From contig NZ_CP073105.1 of assembly GCF_018138085.1 (NCBI RefSeq), positions 3,472,001 through 3,536,000 of the forward strand: 64,000 bases of DNA, in the 5' to 3' direction. Below are positions 8,758 to 17,611 of the stretch, piece after piece (within the stretch, counting starts at the first letter, position 1; each line of letters begins with the position of its first letter). A program made the translations under genes and the position numbers. The notes under the pieces were generated by a model, which searched no databases, was not told where the DNA came from, and saw only the letters and a program-made list of their open reading frames with translations. The stretch is from Stutzerimonas stutzeri. GTDB lineage: Bacteria > Pseudomonadota > Gammaproteobacteria > Pseudomonadales > Pseudomonadaceae.

Positions 8758-9231
8758 ATGGACCAGGTGCAATGGATTGCCCGCAAAGCGCTGTTGCCGT
8801 TGCTCGCAGCGCTGACCTCCCCCCTTCTCCAAGCCGCAGGCCTCCAGGGTTCGCTGGACCTCGCCCCCAGCGAGCTCGCAGCCGCCCCGCTTCCCCCAGG
8901 CACCCTGCCCCAGTCGGCGGCCAGCCTCACCGCAGCCAACCTCGCACTCATCGCCCAGGTCGGTGACAGCCTGATCGCGACCCTCGTTCAGGACGGCTAC
9001 GCGCAGGAAGCCTTGATCCTGCAGAGCGGTTATGGGCACGAAGCGGCCATCGAGCAACACGGCATCTACAACCAGGGATCGATCATTCAAAGCGGTGCCG
9101 ACAACCAGGCCCGTATCGAACAGTTCGGCGCAGCCAACAGCGCGCTGATCGAACAGACCGGCACCGGACATCGCAGTCGCGTCACGCAGCATGGCCAGGG
9201 TCTGGATCTAGTGGTACGTCAGTACCGCTAA
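8758..9231 (+). CDS. csgB: CsgB-like curli nucleator
   Basis: 157 aa. After a signal peptide (cleavage near LLQAA) there is a long non-repeat segment rich in Leu, Ala and Pro (to about residue 60). Curlin repeats follow with the Q.G..N.A.I.Q spacing: LQSGYGHEAAIEQHGIYNQ, IIQSGADNQARIEQFGAAN and LIEQTGTGHRSRVTQHG. The protein ends LVVRQYR, comparable to the basic end of E. coli CsgB that binds the membrane-bound assembly. It sits directly upstream of the major subunit, as in other csgBA operons. The extra Pro-rich N-terminal region is not in the enterobacterial protein. A minor-curlin role is the best reading. Confidence 0.85.
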   Translation: MDQVQWIARKALLPLLAALTSPLLQAAGLQGSLDLAPSELAAAPLPPGTLPQSAASLTAANLALIAQVGDSLIATLVQDGYAQEALILQSGYGHEAAIEQHGIYNQGSIIQSGADNQARIEQFGAANSALIEQTGTGHRSRVTQHGQGLDLVVRQYR

Positions 9232-9283
9232 CGCAAAGCACCACCAGGAAGTACCGCTGAAAACATTCCATGGAGAGACAATA

Positions 9284-10558
9284 ATGTTCAAGATCAAACC
9301 CCTTGTAGCTGCCCTTCTGACCATCGCTGCCGCCCAGGCATTCGCCGCGGACAATCGATCCGAACAACGCCAGAACGGCATCGACAACCTGGCGCAGGTC
9401 GAGCAGCACGCCGGCAGCGCGAACATGGCCACGCAACTCCAGAGCGGCTGGGGTAACGACGCGATGGTCGTGCAGAGCGGCTCGCACGCTTCGTCTACCC
9501 TGCAGACCCAGATCGCCAACTTCCATCAAGCGAACATCAACCAGACGTTGGCCGTCCACAGCAGCGTCGAGCAGTGGCAGAACGGCAAGGGCAACGACGC
9601 CGTCGCCAACCAGACCGCCACCTGGGGCAGCCGCATCGAACAGCGCCAGCACGGCTATGCCAACACGGCGGACTCCGCTCAGACCGGCACCCACGACACC
9701 ACCACCGTGACGCGGCAGCAGGGCAATAACAACGTTGCTTCCAGCTACCAGGCCGCCACCCATGGCAGCCAAGCGGCCCTGTACCAGGCCGGCAACTTCA
9801 ACGATGCCAACGTCGGTCAAACGGCAAGCATCAACGATCGGGCGTTGATCGACCAGCAGGGCAACGACAACGCTGCAACCGTCGGACAGAACTGGAGCAT
9901 AGGTTCGGTCGCGGAAGTCGAGCAGGTCGGCAATCGCAATGATGCCTCCGTGCACCAGACCGGCACGCGTCAAGAGGCCTATACCTACTCGAGCGGCGAC
10001 GACAACAACCTGAACGTCGACCAGCGCGGCGGTTACCAGAACGCCTTCGTGTATCAAGCGGGTAACGAGAACGATGCCGACGTCGCCCAGCGGGGCAGCG
10101 GCAACACCGCCAACACCGATCAGAACGGTTTCGCCAATACCGCGGCAATCGATCAGGACGGTCGCAACCAGCTGGCCACCGTCGGCCAGGCTGGCACCTA
10201 CAACGACGCCATGGTCGACCAGCAGGGCAAAGGCAACGAGCTGAACTTCAATCAGTCGGGCGCTCTGAACCGCCTGGCCGCCGTTCAGGAAGGCGAAGGC
10301 AACCGGATTACCGGTTCGAGCAACATCGCCGGCAACGACGTCGACATCGCCCAGGACGGCGATTTCAACTTGGCCAACGTCAACCAGTTCGGCACCAGCC
10401 AGGCCGCGACCGTGTCCCAGTACGGCGAGAGCCACCTGGCCACGGTCTTGCAGAACGGCAGCGGCAACGAGGCGTTGGTGGCCCAGAGCGGCATGGGCAA
10501 CAACGCATTGATCAGCCAGGCAGGCTTCAACAACATGGCGGTGGTCAACCAACACTGA
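9284..10558 (+). CDS. csgA: CsgA-like major curlin with about 17 repeats
   Basis: 424 aa against about 150 for E. coli CsgA. The signal peptide MFKIKPLVAALLTIAAAQAFA is followed by an almost uninterrupted run of 22-23-residue units with the curlin pattern Q.G..N.A.V.Q (for example YQAGNFNDANVGQ, DQQGNDNAATVGQ, AQSGMGNNALISQ). I count about 17 units. One longer unit near residue 345-365 (EGNRITGSSNIAGNDV) breaks the register. Each unit is expected to form a strand-turn-strand rung of a beta-solenoid amyloid, so this monomer would stack three to four times taller than the enteric one. Secreted through CsgG, nucleated by CsgB. Followed by a strong terminator. Confidence 0.92.
   Translation: MFKIKPLVAALLTIAAAQAFAADNRSEQRQNGIDNLAQVEQHAGSANMATQLQSGWGNDAMVVQSGSHASSTLQTQIANFHQANINQTLAVHSSVEQWQNGKGNDAVANQTATWGSRIEQRQHGYANTADSAQTGTHDTTTVTRQQGNNNVASSYQAATHGSQAALYQAGNFNDANVGQTASINDRALIDQQGNDNAATVGQNWSIGSVAEVEQVGNRNDASVHQTGTRQEAYTYSSGDDNNLNVDQRGGYQNAFVYQAGNENDADVAQRGSGNTANTDQNGFANTAAIDQDGRNQLATVGQAGTYNDAMVDQQGKGNELNFNQSGALNRLAAVQEGEGNRITGSSNIAGNDVDIAQDGDFNLANVNQFGTSQAATVSQYGESHLATVLQNGSGNEALVAQSGMGNNALISQAGFNNMAVVNQH
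9355..10555 (+). repeat. Tandem curlin repeats inside csgA
   Basis: About 17 degenerate units of 66-69 bases, each encoding a 22-23-residue curlin motif. Conserved codons are those for Gln, Gly, Asn and Ala; the remaining positions vary freely, so this is an old protein repeat and not a recent DNA duplication. Confidence 0.85.
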
Positions 10559-10575
10559 CGCCGCACCAACCAGAG

Positions 10576-10605
10576 CGGCCGGCCCCTGTGCCGGCCGTTT
10601 CTTTT
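10576..10605 (+). terminator. Rho-independent terminator after csgA
   Basis: CGGCCGGC (10576-10583), a 6-base loop and GCCGGCCG (10590-10597) form a perfect 8-bp stem. It is followed directly by TTTCTTTTT. It lies 18 bp after the csgA stop. Confidence 0.88.
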
Positions 10606-10873
10606 TCCGCGCGGCACCGGCTGCGGACGCAAGGGGCGATGCGACCCGACGCCCTCATACAGACCGCGGCGACGGCCAGCGCTGCCAAACCCAGCCCCAC
10701 CGTCGCCGGCGTTCATTTATAAGCTGCTCCCTCGATAAAACGATGAAAATCAAAGCGTTTTATGGTATCTCCGCTGCGTCTGAGCGCTGTCGCGCGGCGC
10801 TGTGCGGCGCGTGAAGCCCGCACGCTCGGGCCATTCATACAAGCAGTGCCAACTGCACCCAAGGAGTACACCG
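10606..10873. other. Intergenic region upstream of the Tsx-like gene
   Basis: No gene seen. It contains the perfect inverted repeat ATAAAACG (10735-10742) / CGTTTTAT (10756-10763), separated by 13 bases and about 110 bp before the tsx-like start. The repeat is in an AT-rich patch and could be an operator; no regulator is encoded next to it. Confidence 0.4.
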
Positions 10874-11680
10874 ATGAAACGCAGCCTCAGCACCGCCCTT
10901 CTCGCGGCGGGATTGGCTTCTGCCGGCCAGGTCATGGCCGACCCCATGCTTTGGCAGGACAACAGCCTGACCTATCTGTACGGGAAGAACTTCGCCGTCG
11001 ACTCGGGCGAGGACGGCCGCGAGGCTTCCATTCAGCAGACCATCACCTTCGAACACGCCAGCGGCTGGACCTGGGGCGACATGTTCCTGTTCGTCGATCA
11101 CAAGTGGTTCAACGGGCATTCCGGCAAGGATGGACGCACCTACTACGGTGAGTTCAGCCCGCGCCTCTCGCTGAGCAAGACCACCGGCCGGGACTTCAGC
11201 TTCGGTCCGGTCACCGATGTTCTGCTCTCGGCGACCTACGAGCGCGGCGAAGGCCGCAACCGCAACTACCTGCTCGGCCCCGCCGTCGATCTCGCGGTCC
11301 CGGGCTTCGATCGCCTGTCGATCAACACCTATTACCGCAAACCCGACGGCATCACCGGCCAGGCCAGCGGGCAATGGCAGATCACCCCGACCTGGGCCAT
11401 GACCGTTCCGGTGGGCAAATCCGACATCCTCTTCGATGGCTTCATCGACTGGGTCGTCAACGACGCCGGCTCCCGCTCGAAGGGCGACTTCGTGGCGAAG
11501 AACCTGCACATCAACCCACAGGTCAAGTACGACCTGGGCAAGGCACTGGCGCGCACGCCCGGCAAACTTTACGTCGGTATCGAGTATGACTATTGGTCTG
11601 ACAAGTACGGCATCGAGGACAGCCATGCCTTCAACACCGACAACAATGTGACCAACTTCATCGTCAAGGCGCATTTCTGA
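10874..11680 (+). CDS. Tsx/OmpK-like nucleoside channel, outer membrane
   Basis: 268 aa. The start at 10874 has AAGGAG eight bases upstream and a signal peptide MKRSLSTALLAAGLASAGQVMA. The mature chain is a 12-strand beta-barrel of the nucleoside-specific porin family: LWQDNSLTYLYGKNF near the start, FEHASGWTWGDMFLFVDHKW, GEFSPRLSLSK, and a terminal Phe (TNFIVKAHF) as required for barrel insertion. It should allow nucleosides or similar solutes across the outer membrane. It stands alone, convergent with the methyltransferase gene. Confidence 0.85.
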   Translation: MKRSLSTALLAAGLASAGQVMADPMLWQDNSLTYLYGKNFAVDSGEDGREASIQQTITFEHASGWTWGDMFLFVDHKWFNGHSGKDGRTYYGEFSPRLSLSKTTGRDFSFGPVTDVLLSATYERGEGRNRNYLLGPAVDLAVPGFDRLSINTYYRKPDGITGQASGQWQITPTWAMTVPVGKSDILFDGFIDWVVNDAGSRSKGDFVAKNLHINPQVKYDLGKALARTPGKLYVGIEYDYWSDKYGIEDSHAFNTDNNVTNFIVKAHF

Positions 11681-11705
11681 CCGCGCGGCGATAGCGCCAG
11701 CATGG

Positions 11706-12653
11706 CTACAGCGGGTCGAGGCGTCTGAACACCAGCGCCTTGAGCCCGCTGTCCTCGCTGATGTCGGGAAACTCCGGCGGGTTTTCCAGGCGCTGCTGGA
11801 ATACCAAGGCTGGCGCTTCGGCCGCCATGCTCTGGATGAGGAAGTCCGGGCCGGTATCCGGATCGTTGATGCAGGCCAGCACCGTGCCGCTCTCAGTGAG
11901 CAGCTCCGGCAGGCGTCGCAGAATCTTCTGATAATCGCGGCTCAGCGCGAAGCTGCCCTTCTGAAAGGAAGGCGGGTCGATGATCACAAGATCATAGGGC
12001 CCGGTCTTCTTTACCTTGCCCCAGGACTTGAACAGCTCGTGGCCCAGAAAGCTGACCCGTCCGAGGTCATGGTCGTTGAGCCGATGGTTATCCCGCCCCC
12101 GGCTCAGCGCTGCGCGGGCCATGTCCAGGTTGACCACGTGCTCGGCGCCTCCGGCGATGGCCGCTACCGAGAATCCGCAGGTGTAGGCGAACAGGTTGAG
12201 CACGCGCTTGCCACGCGCCTGCTCCTGCACCCAGCGCCGGCCGTAGCGCATGTCGAGAAACAACCCGTTGTTTTGCTTGATGCCCAGGTCGAGCTTGTAA
12301 CGCAGCCCGTTTTCACTAATCAGCCACTCCTCGATCGGCTCGCCGAGCAGCTGCTGCATATGGCTGTCGGGCAGGTAGCGGTGTTGCAGCAACAAGGTAT
12401 GAGCGCCGCTCGATTGCCAGGCTGGCGTCTCGGTCAGCGCTCCGAGCATCCGGATCAACGCGTCCAGTTCGGCGGCGGCCGGTTCACGAAACAGTGAAAC
12501 CAGTACCACGCCTTGCAACCAGTCCACCGTGACGTGCTCGAGCCCGGCCCAGCAGCGCCCGCGGCCATGGAACATCCGGCGGGTTTCGTCCGGTACCTGG
12601 CTCAGAGCTTGGCTGAGGTGCTGTTGCAGTGTCGCGAGGGCATCAGGCTGCAT
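11706..12653 (-). CDS. Class I SAM-dependent methyltransferase (RlmK/RlmI-like, COG1092 type)
   Basis: 315 aa. The ATG at 12653 begins the conserved protein; the open frame upstream has no family character. The Rossmann domain includes the pre-domain loop NNGLFLDMRYGR, SAM motif I VLNLFAYTCGFSVAAIAGG, motif II NLDMARAAL and the catalytic DPPSF loop (VIIDPPSFQKGSFA). This resembles the C-terminal half of RlmL(KL) and the RlmI enzymes that methylate 23S rRNA. The N-terminal about 110 residues are not a PUA domain that I can recognise. Likely an rRNA base methyltransferase; the exact nucleotide cannot be assigned. Confidence 0.82.
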   Translation of the reverse strand: MQPDALATLQQHLSQALSQVPDETRRMFHGRGRCWAGLEHVTVDWLQGVVLVSLFREPAAAELDALIRMLGALTETPAWQSSGAHTLLLQHRYLPDSHMQQLLGEPIEEWLISENGLRYKLDLGIKQNNGLFLDMRYGRRWVQEQARGKRVLNLFAYTCGFSVAAIAGGAEHVVNLDMARAALSRGRDNHRLNDHDLGRVSFLGHELFKSWGKVKKTGPYDLVIIDPPSFQKGSFALSRDYQKILRRLPELLTESGTVLACINDPDTGPDFLIQSMAAEAPALVFQQRLENPPEFPDISEDSGLKALVFRRLDPL

Positions 12654-12888
12654 ATTCAATCGTCTCGAGAAAGGCGCGCGCATTCTAAACGCGAACCGGC
12701 ACGCCTGCAGGGCCGCTCCTGGATCGAGCCGTGTCGGGCACCCTGCGTGTGCCGCCCGAGACGCCAACGAAGCGCGCGGTTTAGGCTGCCTGGCCGGCGC
12801 GAACGACGCACCCGCCGAGCCTTCGAGAACAGTCTGGGGAGCGCGTGTTACTACCTGCTGCAAGCCGGGTTCGTCGGCTAACAGGCCG

Positions 12889-14835
12889 TCACGCCGGGCT
12901 GGGTGACTTAGCAGCGCGGCGCGCCTTGGGAGCGGCTTTGCGTGTGGTGCCCTTGCGCTTTTTCCACGGCGCACGGCGGCCGGCTGGAGCAGCGGGCCCA
13001 CTGATGGTCAGGCGTACGCCCTTGCAGCGCTCGACCTGCTTGCTCATCCATGCCGATTGTTTGCTGACGAATTCCTCCAGGCTCATTTCCCCGCTCTGCA
13101 CCATGTCCAGCGCCTGCTCCCAGATCGCCGTGGTGCCGGGGTCGGCGATGGCCCGCGGCACCGCATCGATCAGGCTGAAGGCCGCCGGTGTCGCCGCCAA
13201 GGCCTTGCCCTGCTTGGTCAGATAGCCGCGGTCGAGCAGCCCCTGGATGATCCCCGCGCGCGTCGCCTCGGTGCCGATGCCGGTGGTGTCCTTGAGCTTC
13301 TGTTTCAGCTTGGGATCGTCCACCAGCTTGGCGACGTTCTTCATCGCCTTGATCAGGTCGCCTTCGGTGAACGGTTTGGGTGGCTGCGTCCAGAGGTCCT
13401 TGAAGGTCAGGTCGCGAACCGGGCAGGTTTGCCCTTCACGCAGCGCCGGCAGCGTCTGCGGCATTGGCGCTTCACGGCCGCGACTGGCCGCCAGCGCCTC
13501 GGGCAAGGCGCGTTTCCAACCCGGTTCGACGATCTGTTTACCGACCGCCCGCAACGCCTGGCCGGCGCAGTCGAGATCGGCCTGGGTCCGGTCGTACTCA
13601 TGCGCGGGCAGAAACTGCGCCAGGTAGCGGGCGCGGATCAGCGCATAGACCGCCCGCGGTTTGCCGCTCAGGCGCTCGAAGGCGCGAGCCGCTGCCGTCG
13701 GGATGATGCCGTGGTGAGCGCCTACCTTGGCATCGTTCCAGGCGCGCGACTTGCGCCGGGGCTCGAGGTGCGGCGCGAGTTCACCGAGGGACGGATCGGC
13801 CTGCGCCAGCGCGGCCAGAATGCCCGGCGCCTCGCCGTGCTGGCTCACCGGCAGGTAGCCGCAATCGCTGCGCGGATAGGTGATCAGCTTGTGGGTTTCG
13901 TATAGGGACTGAGCAATATCCAGGGTTTCCTGAGCGCCCAGGCCGAGCTTCTTCGAGCAGATCTCCTGCAGGGTGCCAAGATCGAACGGCAACGGCGCGG
14001 CTTCACGCACGCGCTCGGTCTTGAGCCGTTGAATCTGCGCCTCGCCGGCCGCCCGCATGGCCTCGGCGGCTCGCTGCGCCAGCGCCTGGTCGAGGCAACG
14101 CCCCTGATCGTCGCAGTGCTCATCCGGTGCGCGCCACTGCGCGGTGAACGGCATGTCGCCGTCGCCCAGCAGCTGTACCTCGATGGCCCAGAACGGCTGC
14201 GGTACGAAGTCGGCGATGCTGCGATCACGGTCGACCACCAGGCGCAGCGTTGGCGTCTGCACCCGACCCACCGGCAACACGCCCTGATAACCGGACTGCC
14301 GGCCGAGCAGCGTGAACAATCTGCTCATATTCATGCCGATCAGCCAGTCGGCACGTGAGCGCCCCAGCGCCGATTGATACAGATTGAACGTTTCGGCCCC
14401 CGCGCGTAGTGCACCGAGCGCCTTGCGAATCGAGGCATCATCCAGCGCCGACAGCCACAGCCGCTGGATCGGCCCCCGATAGCGACAATGCTCGACCAGC
14501 TCGCGAGCGATCATCTCGCCCTCGCGGTCGGCATCGGTGGCGATTACCAGCTCCTGCGCCTCACCCAGCAGCCGCTTGACCGCCTTGTACTGGCTCGCCG
14601 TCTTGGGCTTGACCAGCATCTTCCAGCGTTCGGGGACGATGGGCAGATCGCCCAGCACCCAGCGCTTGTAGCGCGCGTCGTAACTGTCCGGCGGCGCGGT
14701 TTCCAGCAGGTGGCCGATGCACCAGGTCACGGTGACACCAGCCCCCACCCAGCACCCCTCGCCCCGCCGCGTAGCACCGAGCACCTGGGCGATGTCCTTG
14801 GCCTGGGAAGGTTTTTCGCAGAGAAACAGCCGCAT
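12889..14835 (-). CDS. topB: DNA topoisomerase III
   Basis: 648 aa, a normal TopB length. Type IA topoisomerase: Toprim domain at the N-terminus (MRLFLCEKPSQAKDIA; DADREGE), the four-domain gate, and the active-site Tyr320 in ITYPRSD. It passes single strands and decatenates recombination or replication intermediates. The start at 14835 is the one giving the MRLFLCEKPSQA N-terminus common to the family. The last about 40 residues are Lys/Arg/Ala/Pro-rich, a DNA-binding tail in place of zinc fingers. A perfect LexA-type box lies about 70 bp upstream, which suggests damage induction. Confidence 0.95.
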   Translation of the reverse strand: MRLFLCEKPSQAKDIAQVLGATRRGEGCWVGAGVTVTWCIGHLLETAPPDSYDARYKRWVLGDLPIVPERWKMLVKPKTASQYKAVKRLLGEAQELVIATDADREGEMIARELVEHCRYRGPIQRLWLSALDDASIRKALGALRAGAETFNLYQSALGRSRADWLIGMNMSRLFTLLGRQSGYQGVLPVGRVQTPTLRLVVDRDRSIADFVPQPFWAIEVQLLGDGDMPFTAQWRAPDEHCDDQGRCLDQALAQRAAEAMRAAGEAQIQRLKTERVREAAPLPFDLGTLQEICSKKLGLGAQETLDIAQSLYETHKLITYPRSDCGYLPVSQHGEAPGILAALAQADPSLGELAPHLEPRRKSRAWNDAKVGAHHGIIPTAAARAFERLSGKPRAVYALIRARYLAQFLPAHEYDRTQADLDCAGQALRAVGKQIVEPGWKRALPEALAASRGREAPMPQTLPALREGQTCPVRDLTFKDLWTQPPKPFTEGDLIKAMKNVAKLVDDPKLKQKLKDTTGIGTEATRAGIIQGLLDRGYLTKQGKALAATPAAFSLIDAVPRAIADPGTTAIWEQALDMVQSGEMSLEEFVSKQSAWMSKQVERCKGVRLTISGPAAPAGRRAPWKKRKGTTRKAAPKARRAAKSPSPA

Positions 14836-15139
14836 CAGGTCATCACCCGTTCGCTTCGCAATGGCCGATAGCATGCGCAGCGCAGGGGCAGCAGGCAAGG
14901 TTTATCTGTATGGATATACAGATACTACTTAAACGGGTGGGACGAAGGCGGCGGGCCAGCTTCGCCTGTCGGTCAGCAGCAGAACCTAGCCTGAGCTGCA
15001 CGGTTCTGATGTCTGCCTGGCCCGCGCCGCTCAGCCGCTGCGGATAGACACAACCGAGGGGGGTGCAGCTGGAGCGCCAGAGATGCTTCCGTTGCAACGG
15101 CCGCGTGCGCCCCACGCAGCGCATCGCAGAAACCGCACA
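14836..15139. other. Intergenic region between topB and the TonB receptor
   Basis: About 300 bp with no supported gene. It holds the topB control region, including the LexA-type box. The rest, up to the end of the pqqU-like gene, shows no clear signal. Confidence 0.5.
14906..14921. promoter_or_regulatory. Perfect LexA (SOS) box upstream of topB
   Basis: CTGTATGGATATACAG fits the consensus CTGT-N8-ACAG exactly. The arms extend the symmetry by further matched bases (TATCTGTAT and ATACAGATA flank GGAT). It is 71 bp upstream of the topB start, within promoter distance, and no rightward gene begins nearby. Confidence 0.7.
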
Positions 15140-17143
15140 TCAATCAAACGTCACCTTCGCCCCCGCATAGATCGTCCGCCCTGGCGCGGGCTCGTAGTAG
15201 CGGCCGGAGCTAGCGTTGATGCGCAGGTTGTCGTAGTAGTCGCGCTCCAGCAGGTTGTCGATGCCGACGTAGGGCTCCCACCGCTGATCGCCCAACACCA
15301 GCCGCCAGCCCAGGCGGGCATTGGTTACCGCGTAGCCGGGTACGCGGTCGAGGTTGGCGTTGTCTGCGTACTGCTGGTCATAGGCGTTGACGTTCACCCG
15401 TGCATACCAGTCGTCGCGGTCATAGCTGACCTCGGCGAACAGACTTTGCCTCGGAATACCTGGGATGCGGTTGCCATCGAAGTCCTCGAACTGGTCGTAA
15501 CGGTAGCGGTTGTAGCTCCAGGCCCCAGTCAGTCGCCAGAAGCGCCCCACTAGCCAGTCCCCGCTGAGCTCGACACCGTCGCGACTGGAGTGGCCCGCGT
15601 TGGTATAGAAGATTCGTCCGTCGCCTTCCGGGATCAGCTCGTCCTCGATGCGCATGCTGTAGAGCACCGCTTCGTAGCGCAATCCCGGGTACTCGCCCTT
15701 CAAGCCAATCTCGCGATTGACCGACTGCGCCGGACCGAGCGAGGGATTGAAGCCGCCCCCGTCTGGGTTGGCCATTTCGTTGATTGTCGGCGTCTCGAAC
15801 GAGGTTGCGTAACGCATGTACGCCACATGATGGGCGTCCAGTTGCCGGCTCAGCCCCAGGCTGTAGTTCCAGTCCTCCAGGTTGCGTTCGCCCGAGGCAT
15901 CATCAGCGTCGCTCAGGTAACGGTCCTTGGCTTCGAGCCGCACGCTGTCATAGCGCACGCCAGCGGTGAGCAGCCAGGCATCGCCGAGGCTCAGCTGGTC
16001 CTCGATGAACACGCCCCGGCTGTCCGCCGTTTCGCGCTGGCGCTGCGTCAGGGCGCCGGTGATGCCGCCCGGCAGGTTGTCGTTCCGCGAGCGTTCATCG
16101 CGCTGGCTCTCCAGGTCCATTCCGACCGTCAACTGATGCGGCAGGCCCGCCAGTTCACGGTGAAAGGTGCGCTGCGCGCCCACCCCGGCGAACCAGCGGT
16201 CGTAGGCGGTCTGGCCATCGCCCTCCAGCGGCAGACGGTTGCTGAACTCACGCTGGCCGTAATAGCTGCGCAACTGGTACGTATCGTCGCCGGCGGCCTG
16301 CCCATCCCAGACCAGCGAAAGGCGTTGTTGCTCGACGGTCTCGTCTGAATCGAACTGAAGGCTCTGTGGCCGCGCCTGGGAACGATCGGCCCGGACCTGA
16401 TCCAGCGTCAGGCCACCGGGGTCTTCGGCTCGGTTGTAGATCGCATGCAGGGTGAGCCCGAGCGTGCCGCCCTCCCCGTGCCAACGCAGCTTGCCGGTGA
16501 GGTGGTTGGTTTCGGCAGTCCCGTGGCTGCGGTAGCCGTCGAGCTGCGTTGCGTTGACCGCGAGCAAGGCGCCCAGCGACCCGGCGCTGCCGCTGGTTTC
16601 CGCGCGCATGCGCCGGTAGCCCAGTTCGCCACCGGTCACCTCGACCTGAGTGCGCGGCGTGTCGCCTGGTTGTCGCGTCTCGATCGCCAGGACGCCCCCT
16701 GCGGCATTGCCGTAAATGGTCGACGAGGGGCCGCGAATCACCTCGATGCGCTCCACCAGCGAGGTATCCAGCCCGTCCATTTCGGTCTGCCCATCGGGCA
16801 TCGTCAAGGGCACACCATCGACCAGCACCCGCACACCACGAACGCCAAAACTGGACCGGGACCCGAAACCACGAATCGACAAGCGCATGCCTTGCGCCAG
16901 GTTGTAGCGGCTCTGCGAAAGCGCGCCCGGAACAGGCCCGAGCAAGCTGTCGAGGGTGAGCAGCTGCTCACCCGGCCGGTCCTGCGCCGACACGGCGGAC
17001 ACCGCCATCGGCAAGGTAAACCAGTCGGATTCCGCCCGGGGCGAACTCACCCACAGAGGGTCGAGCGTGAGCGGTTCGCTCGTCTGTGCGAGCAAGGGTC
17101 CGGTTGCCAACGAGAGCGATCCGGCAAGAAAAAGTCGATACAT
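15140..17143 (-). CDS. TonB-dependent receptor, PqqU (YncD)-like
   Basis: 667 aa with a signal peptide (to about LLAQ, residue 20), a plug domain and a 22-strand barrel ending in Phe-Asp. Family-specific stretches match E. coli YncD, now known as the PQQ receptor PqqU: LSIRGFGSRSSFGVRGVRV, VDGVPLTMPDGQTE, NAAGGVLAIETRQPG and a C-terminal INASSGRYYEPAPGR. It lies divergent from a PQQ-dependent dehydrogenase across a 541-bp control region. Together these point to uptake of external PQQ for the adjacent apoenzyme. The substrate is inferred from similarity and context; a siderophore or copper role is less likely. Confidence 0.8.
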   Translation of the reverse strand: MYRLFLAGSLSLATGPLLAQTSEPLTLDPLWVSSPRAESDWFTLPMAVSAVSAQDRPGEQLLTLDSLLGPVPGALSQSRYNLAQGMRLSIRGFGSRSSFGVRGVRVLVDGVPLTMPDGQTEMDGLDTSLVERIEVIRGPSSTIYGNAAGGVLAIETRQPGDTPRTQVEVTGGELGYRRMRAETSGSAGSLGALLAVNATQLDGYRSHGTAETNHLTGKLRWHGEGGTLGLTLHAIYNRAEDPGGLTLDQVRADRSQARPQSLQFDSDETVEQQRLSLVWDGQAAGDDTYQLRSYYGQREFSNRLPLEGDGQTAYDRWFAGVGAQRTFHRELAGLPHQLTVGMDLESQRDERSRNDNLPGGITGALTQRQRETADSRGVFIEDQLSLGDAWLLTAGVRYDSVRLEAKDRYLSDADDASGERNLEDWNYSLGLSRQLDAHHVAYMRYATSFETPTINEMANPDGGGFNPSLGPAQSVNREIGLKGEYPGLRYEAVLYSMRIEDELIPEGDGRIFYTNAGHSSRDGVELSGDWLVGRFWRLTGAWSYNRYRYDQFEDFDGNRIPGIPRQSLFAEVSYDRDDWYARVNVNAYDQQYADNANLDRVPGYAVTNARLGWRLVLGDQRWEPYVGIDNLLERDYYDNLRINASSGRYYEPAPGRTIYAGAKVTFD

Positions 17144-17484
17144 GGTTGAGCCTTGTTGTTGTGGAGTGACGTTACTTCCGCCAACCGCTGCTGCCGGGCA
17201 AGCCGCTCGAGAGCGCTGACCGAGAGGAAGCGATTAGGCAGCCTTGGCGCAGGCCGAACCGGAGCGGTTTTTAAAACTACAGAACGGATCTGGTGCGGAA
17301 AACCTGCATAAGCCTGCTCGTCATCAACGCAACGCACATGCCAAGCGAGCCTTGAGACATCACCGATCGCCGTTTGGGTCCGAAATAATCCGCCGGCCGC
17401 CAGTTCTGCTGCCTTGGCAGGCCGTTCTGCATCGCCGTCTCTAAATCCTGCCTGCTATCGCCAGGCCTGCTGGCACCGCTTCCC

Positions 17485-17536
17485 TGTCGCAGCGACGCGA
17501 CAGCTGTCGCAGCCGTGCAACGGTCCGGCTGCGACA
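17485..17536. promoter_or_regulatory. Two tandem palindromic enhancer sites for a sigma-54 activator
   Basis: Site 1 (17485-17502) is TGTCGC-N6-GCGACA, a perfect dyad. Site 2 (17505-17536) is TGTCGCAGCCG, ten bases, CGGCTGCGACA, with perfect 11-bp arms. They share the TGTCGC half-site and lie roughly 90-140 bp upstream of the -24/-12 element, the normal enhancer distance. The AcoR-like activator at 21394-23307 is the likely ligand. Confidence 0.72.
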
Positions 17537-17611
17537 GGCCGCTTCAGCCGCGGCGACACGTGACCGCCCGAGGCCGCGCCATACCAGGCTTTGCAGCCAA
17601 ATCGGAACGGC

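Noticed and set aside
9182..10555. Long antisense frame over csgA
   Set aside because: It mirrors the repeat pattern of the real gene and has no signal peptide or known motif on the minus strand.
9355..10555. Possible CRISPR-like periodicity
   Set aside because: The 66-69-base period is a coding repeat (curlin units), with no identical direct repeats or unique spacers and no cas genes.
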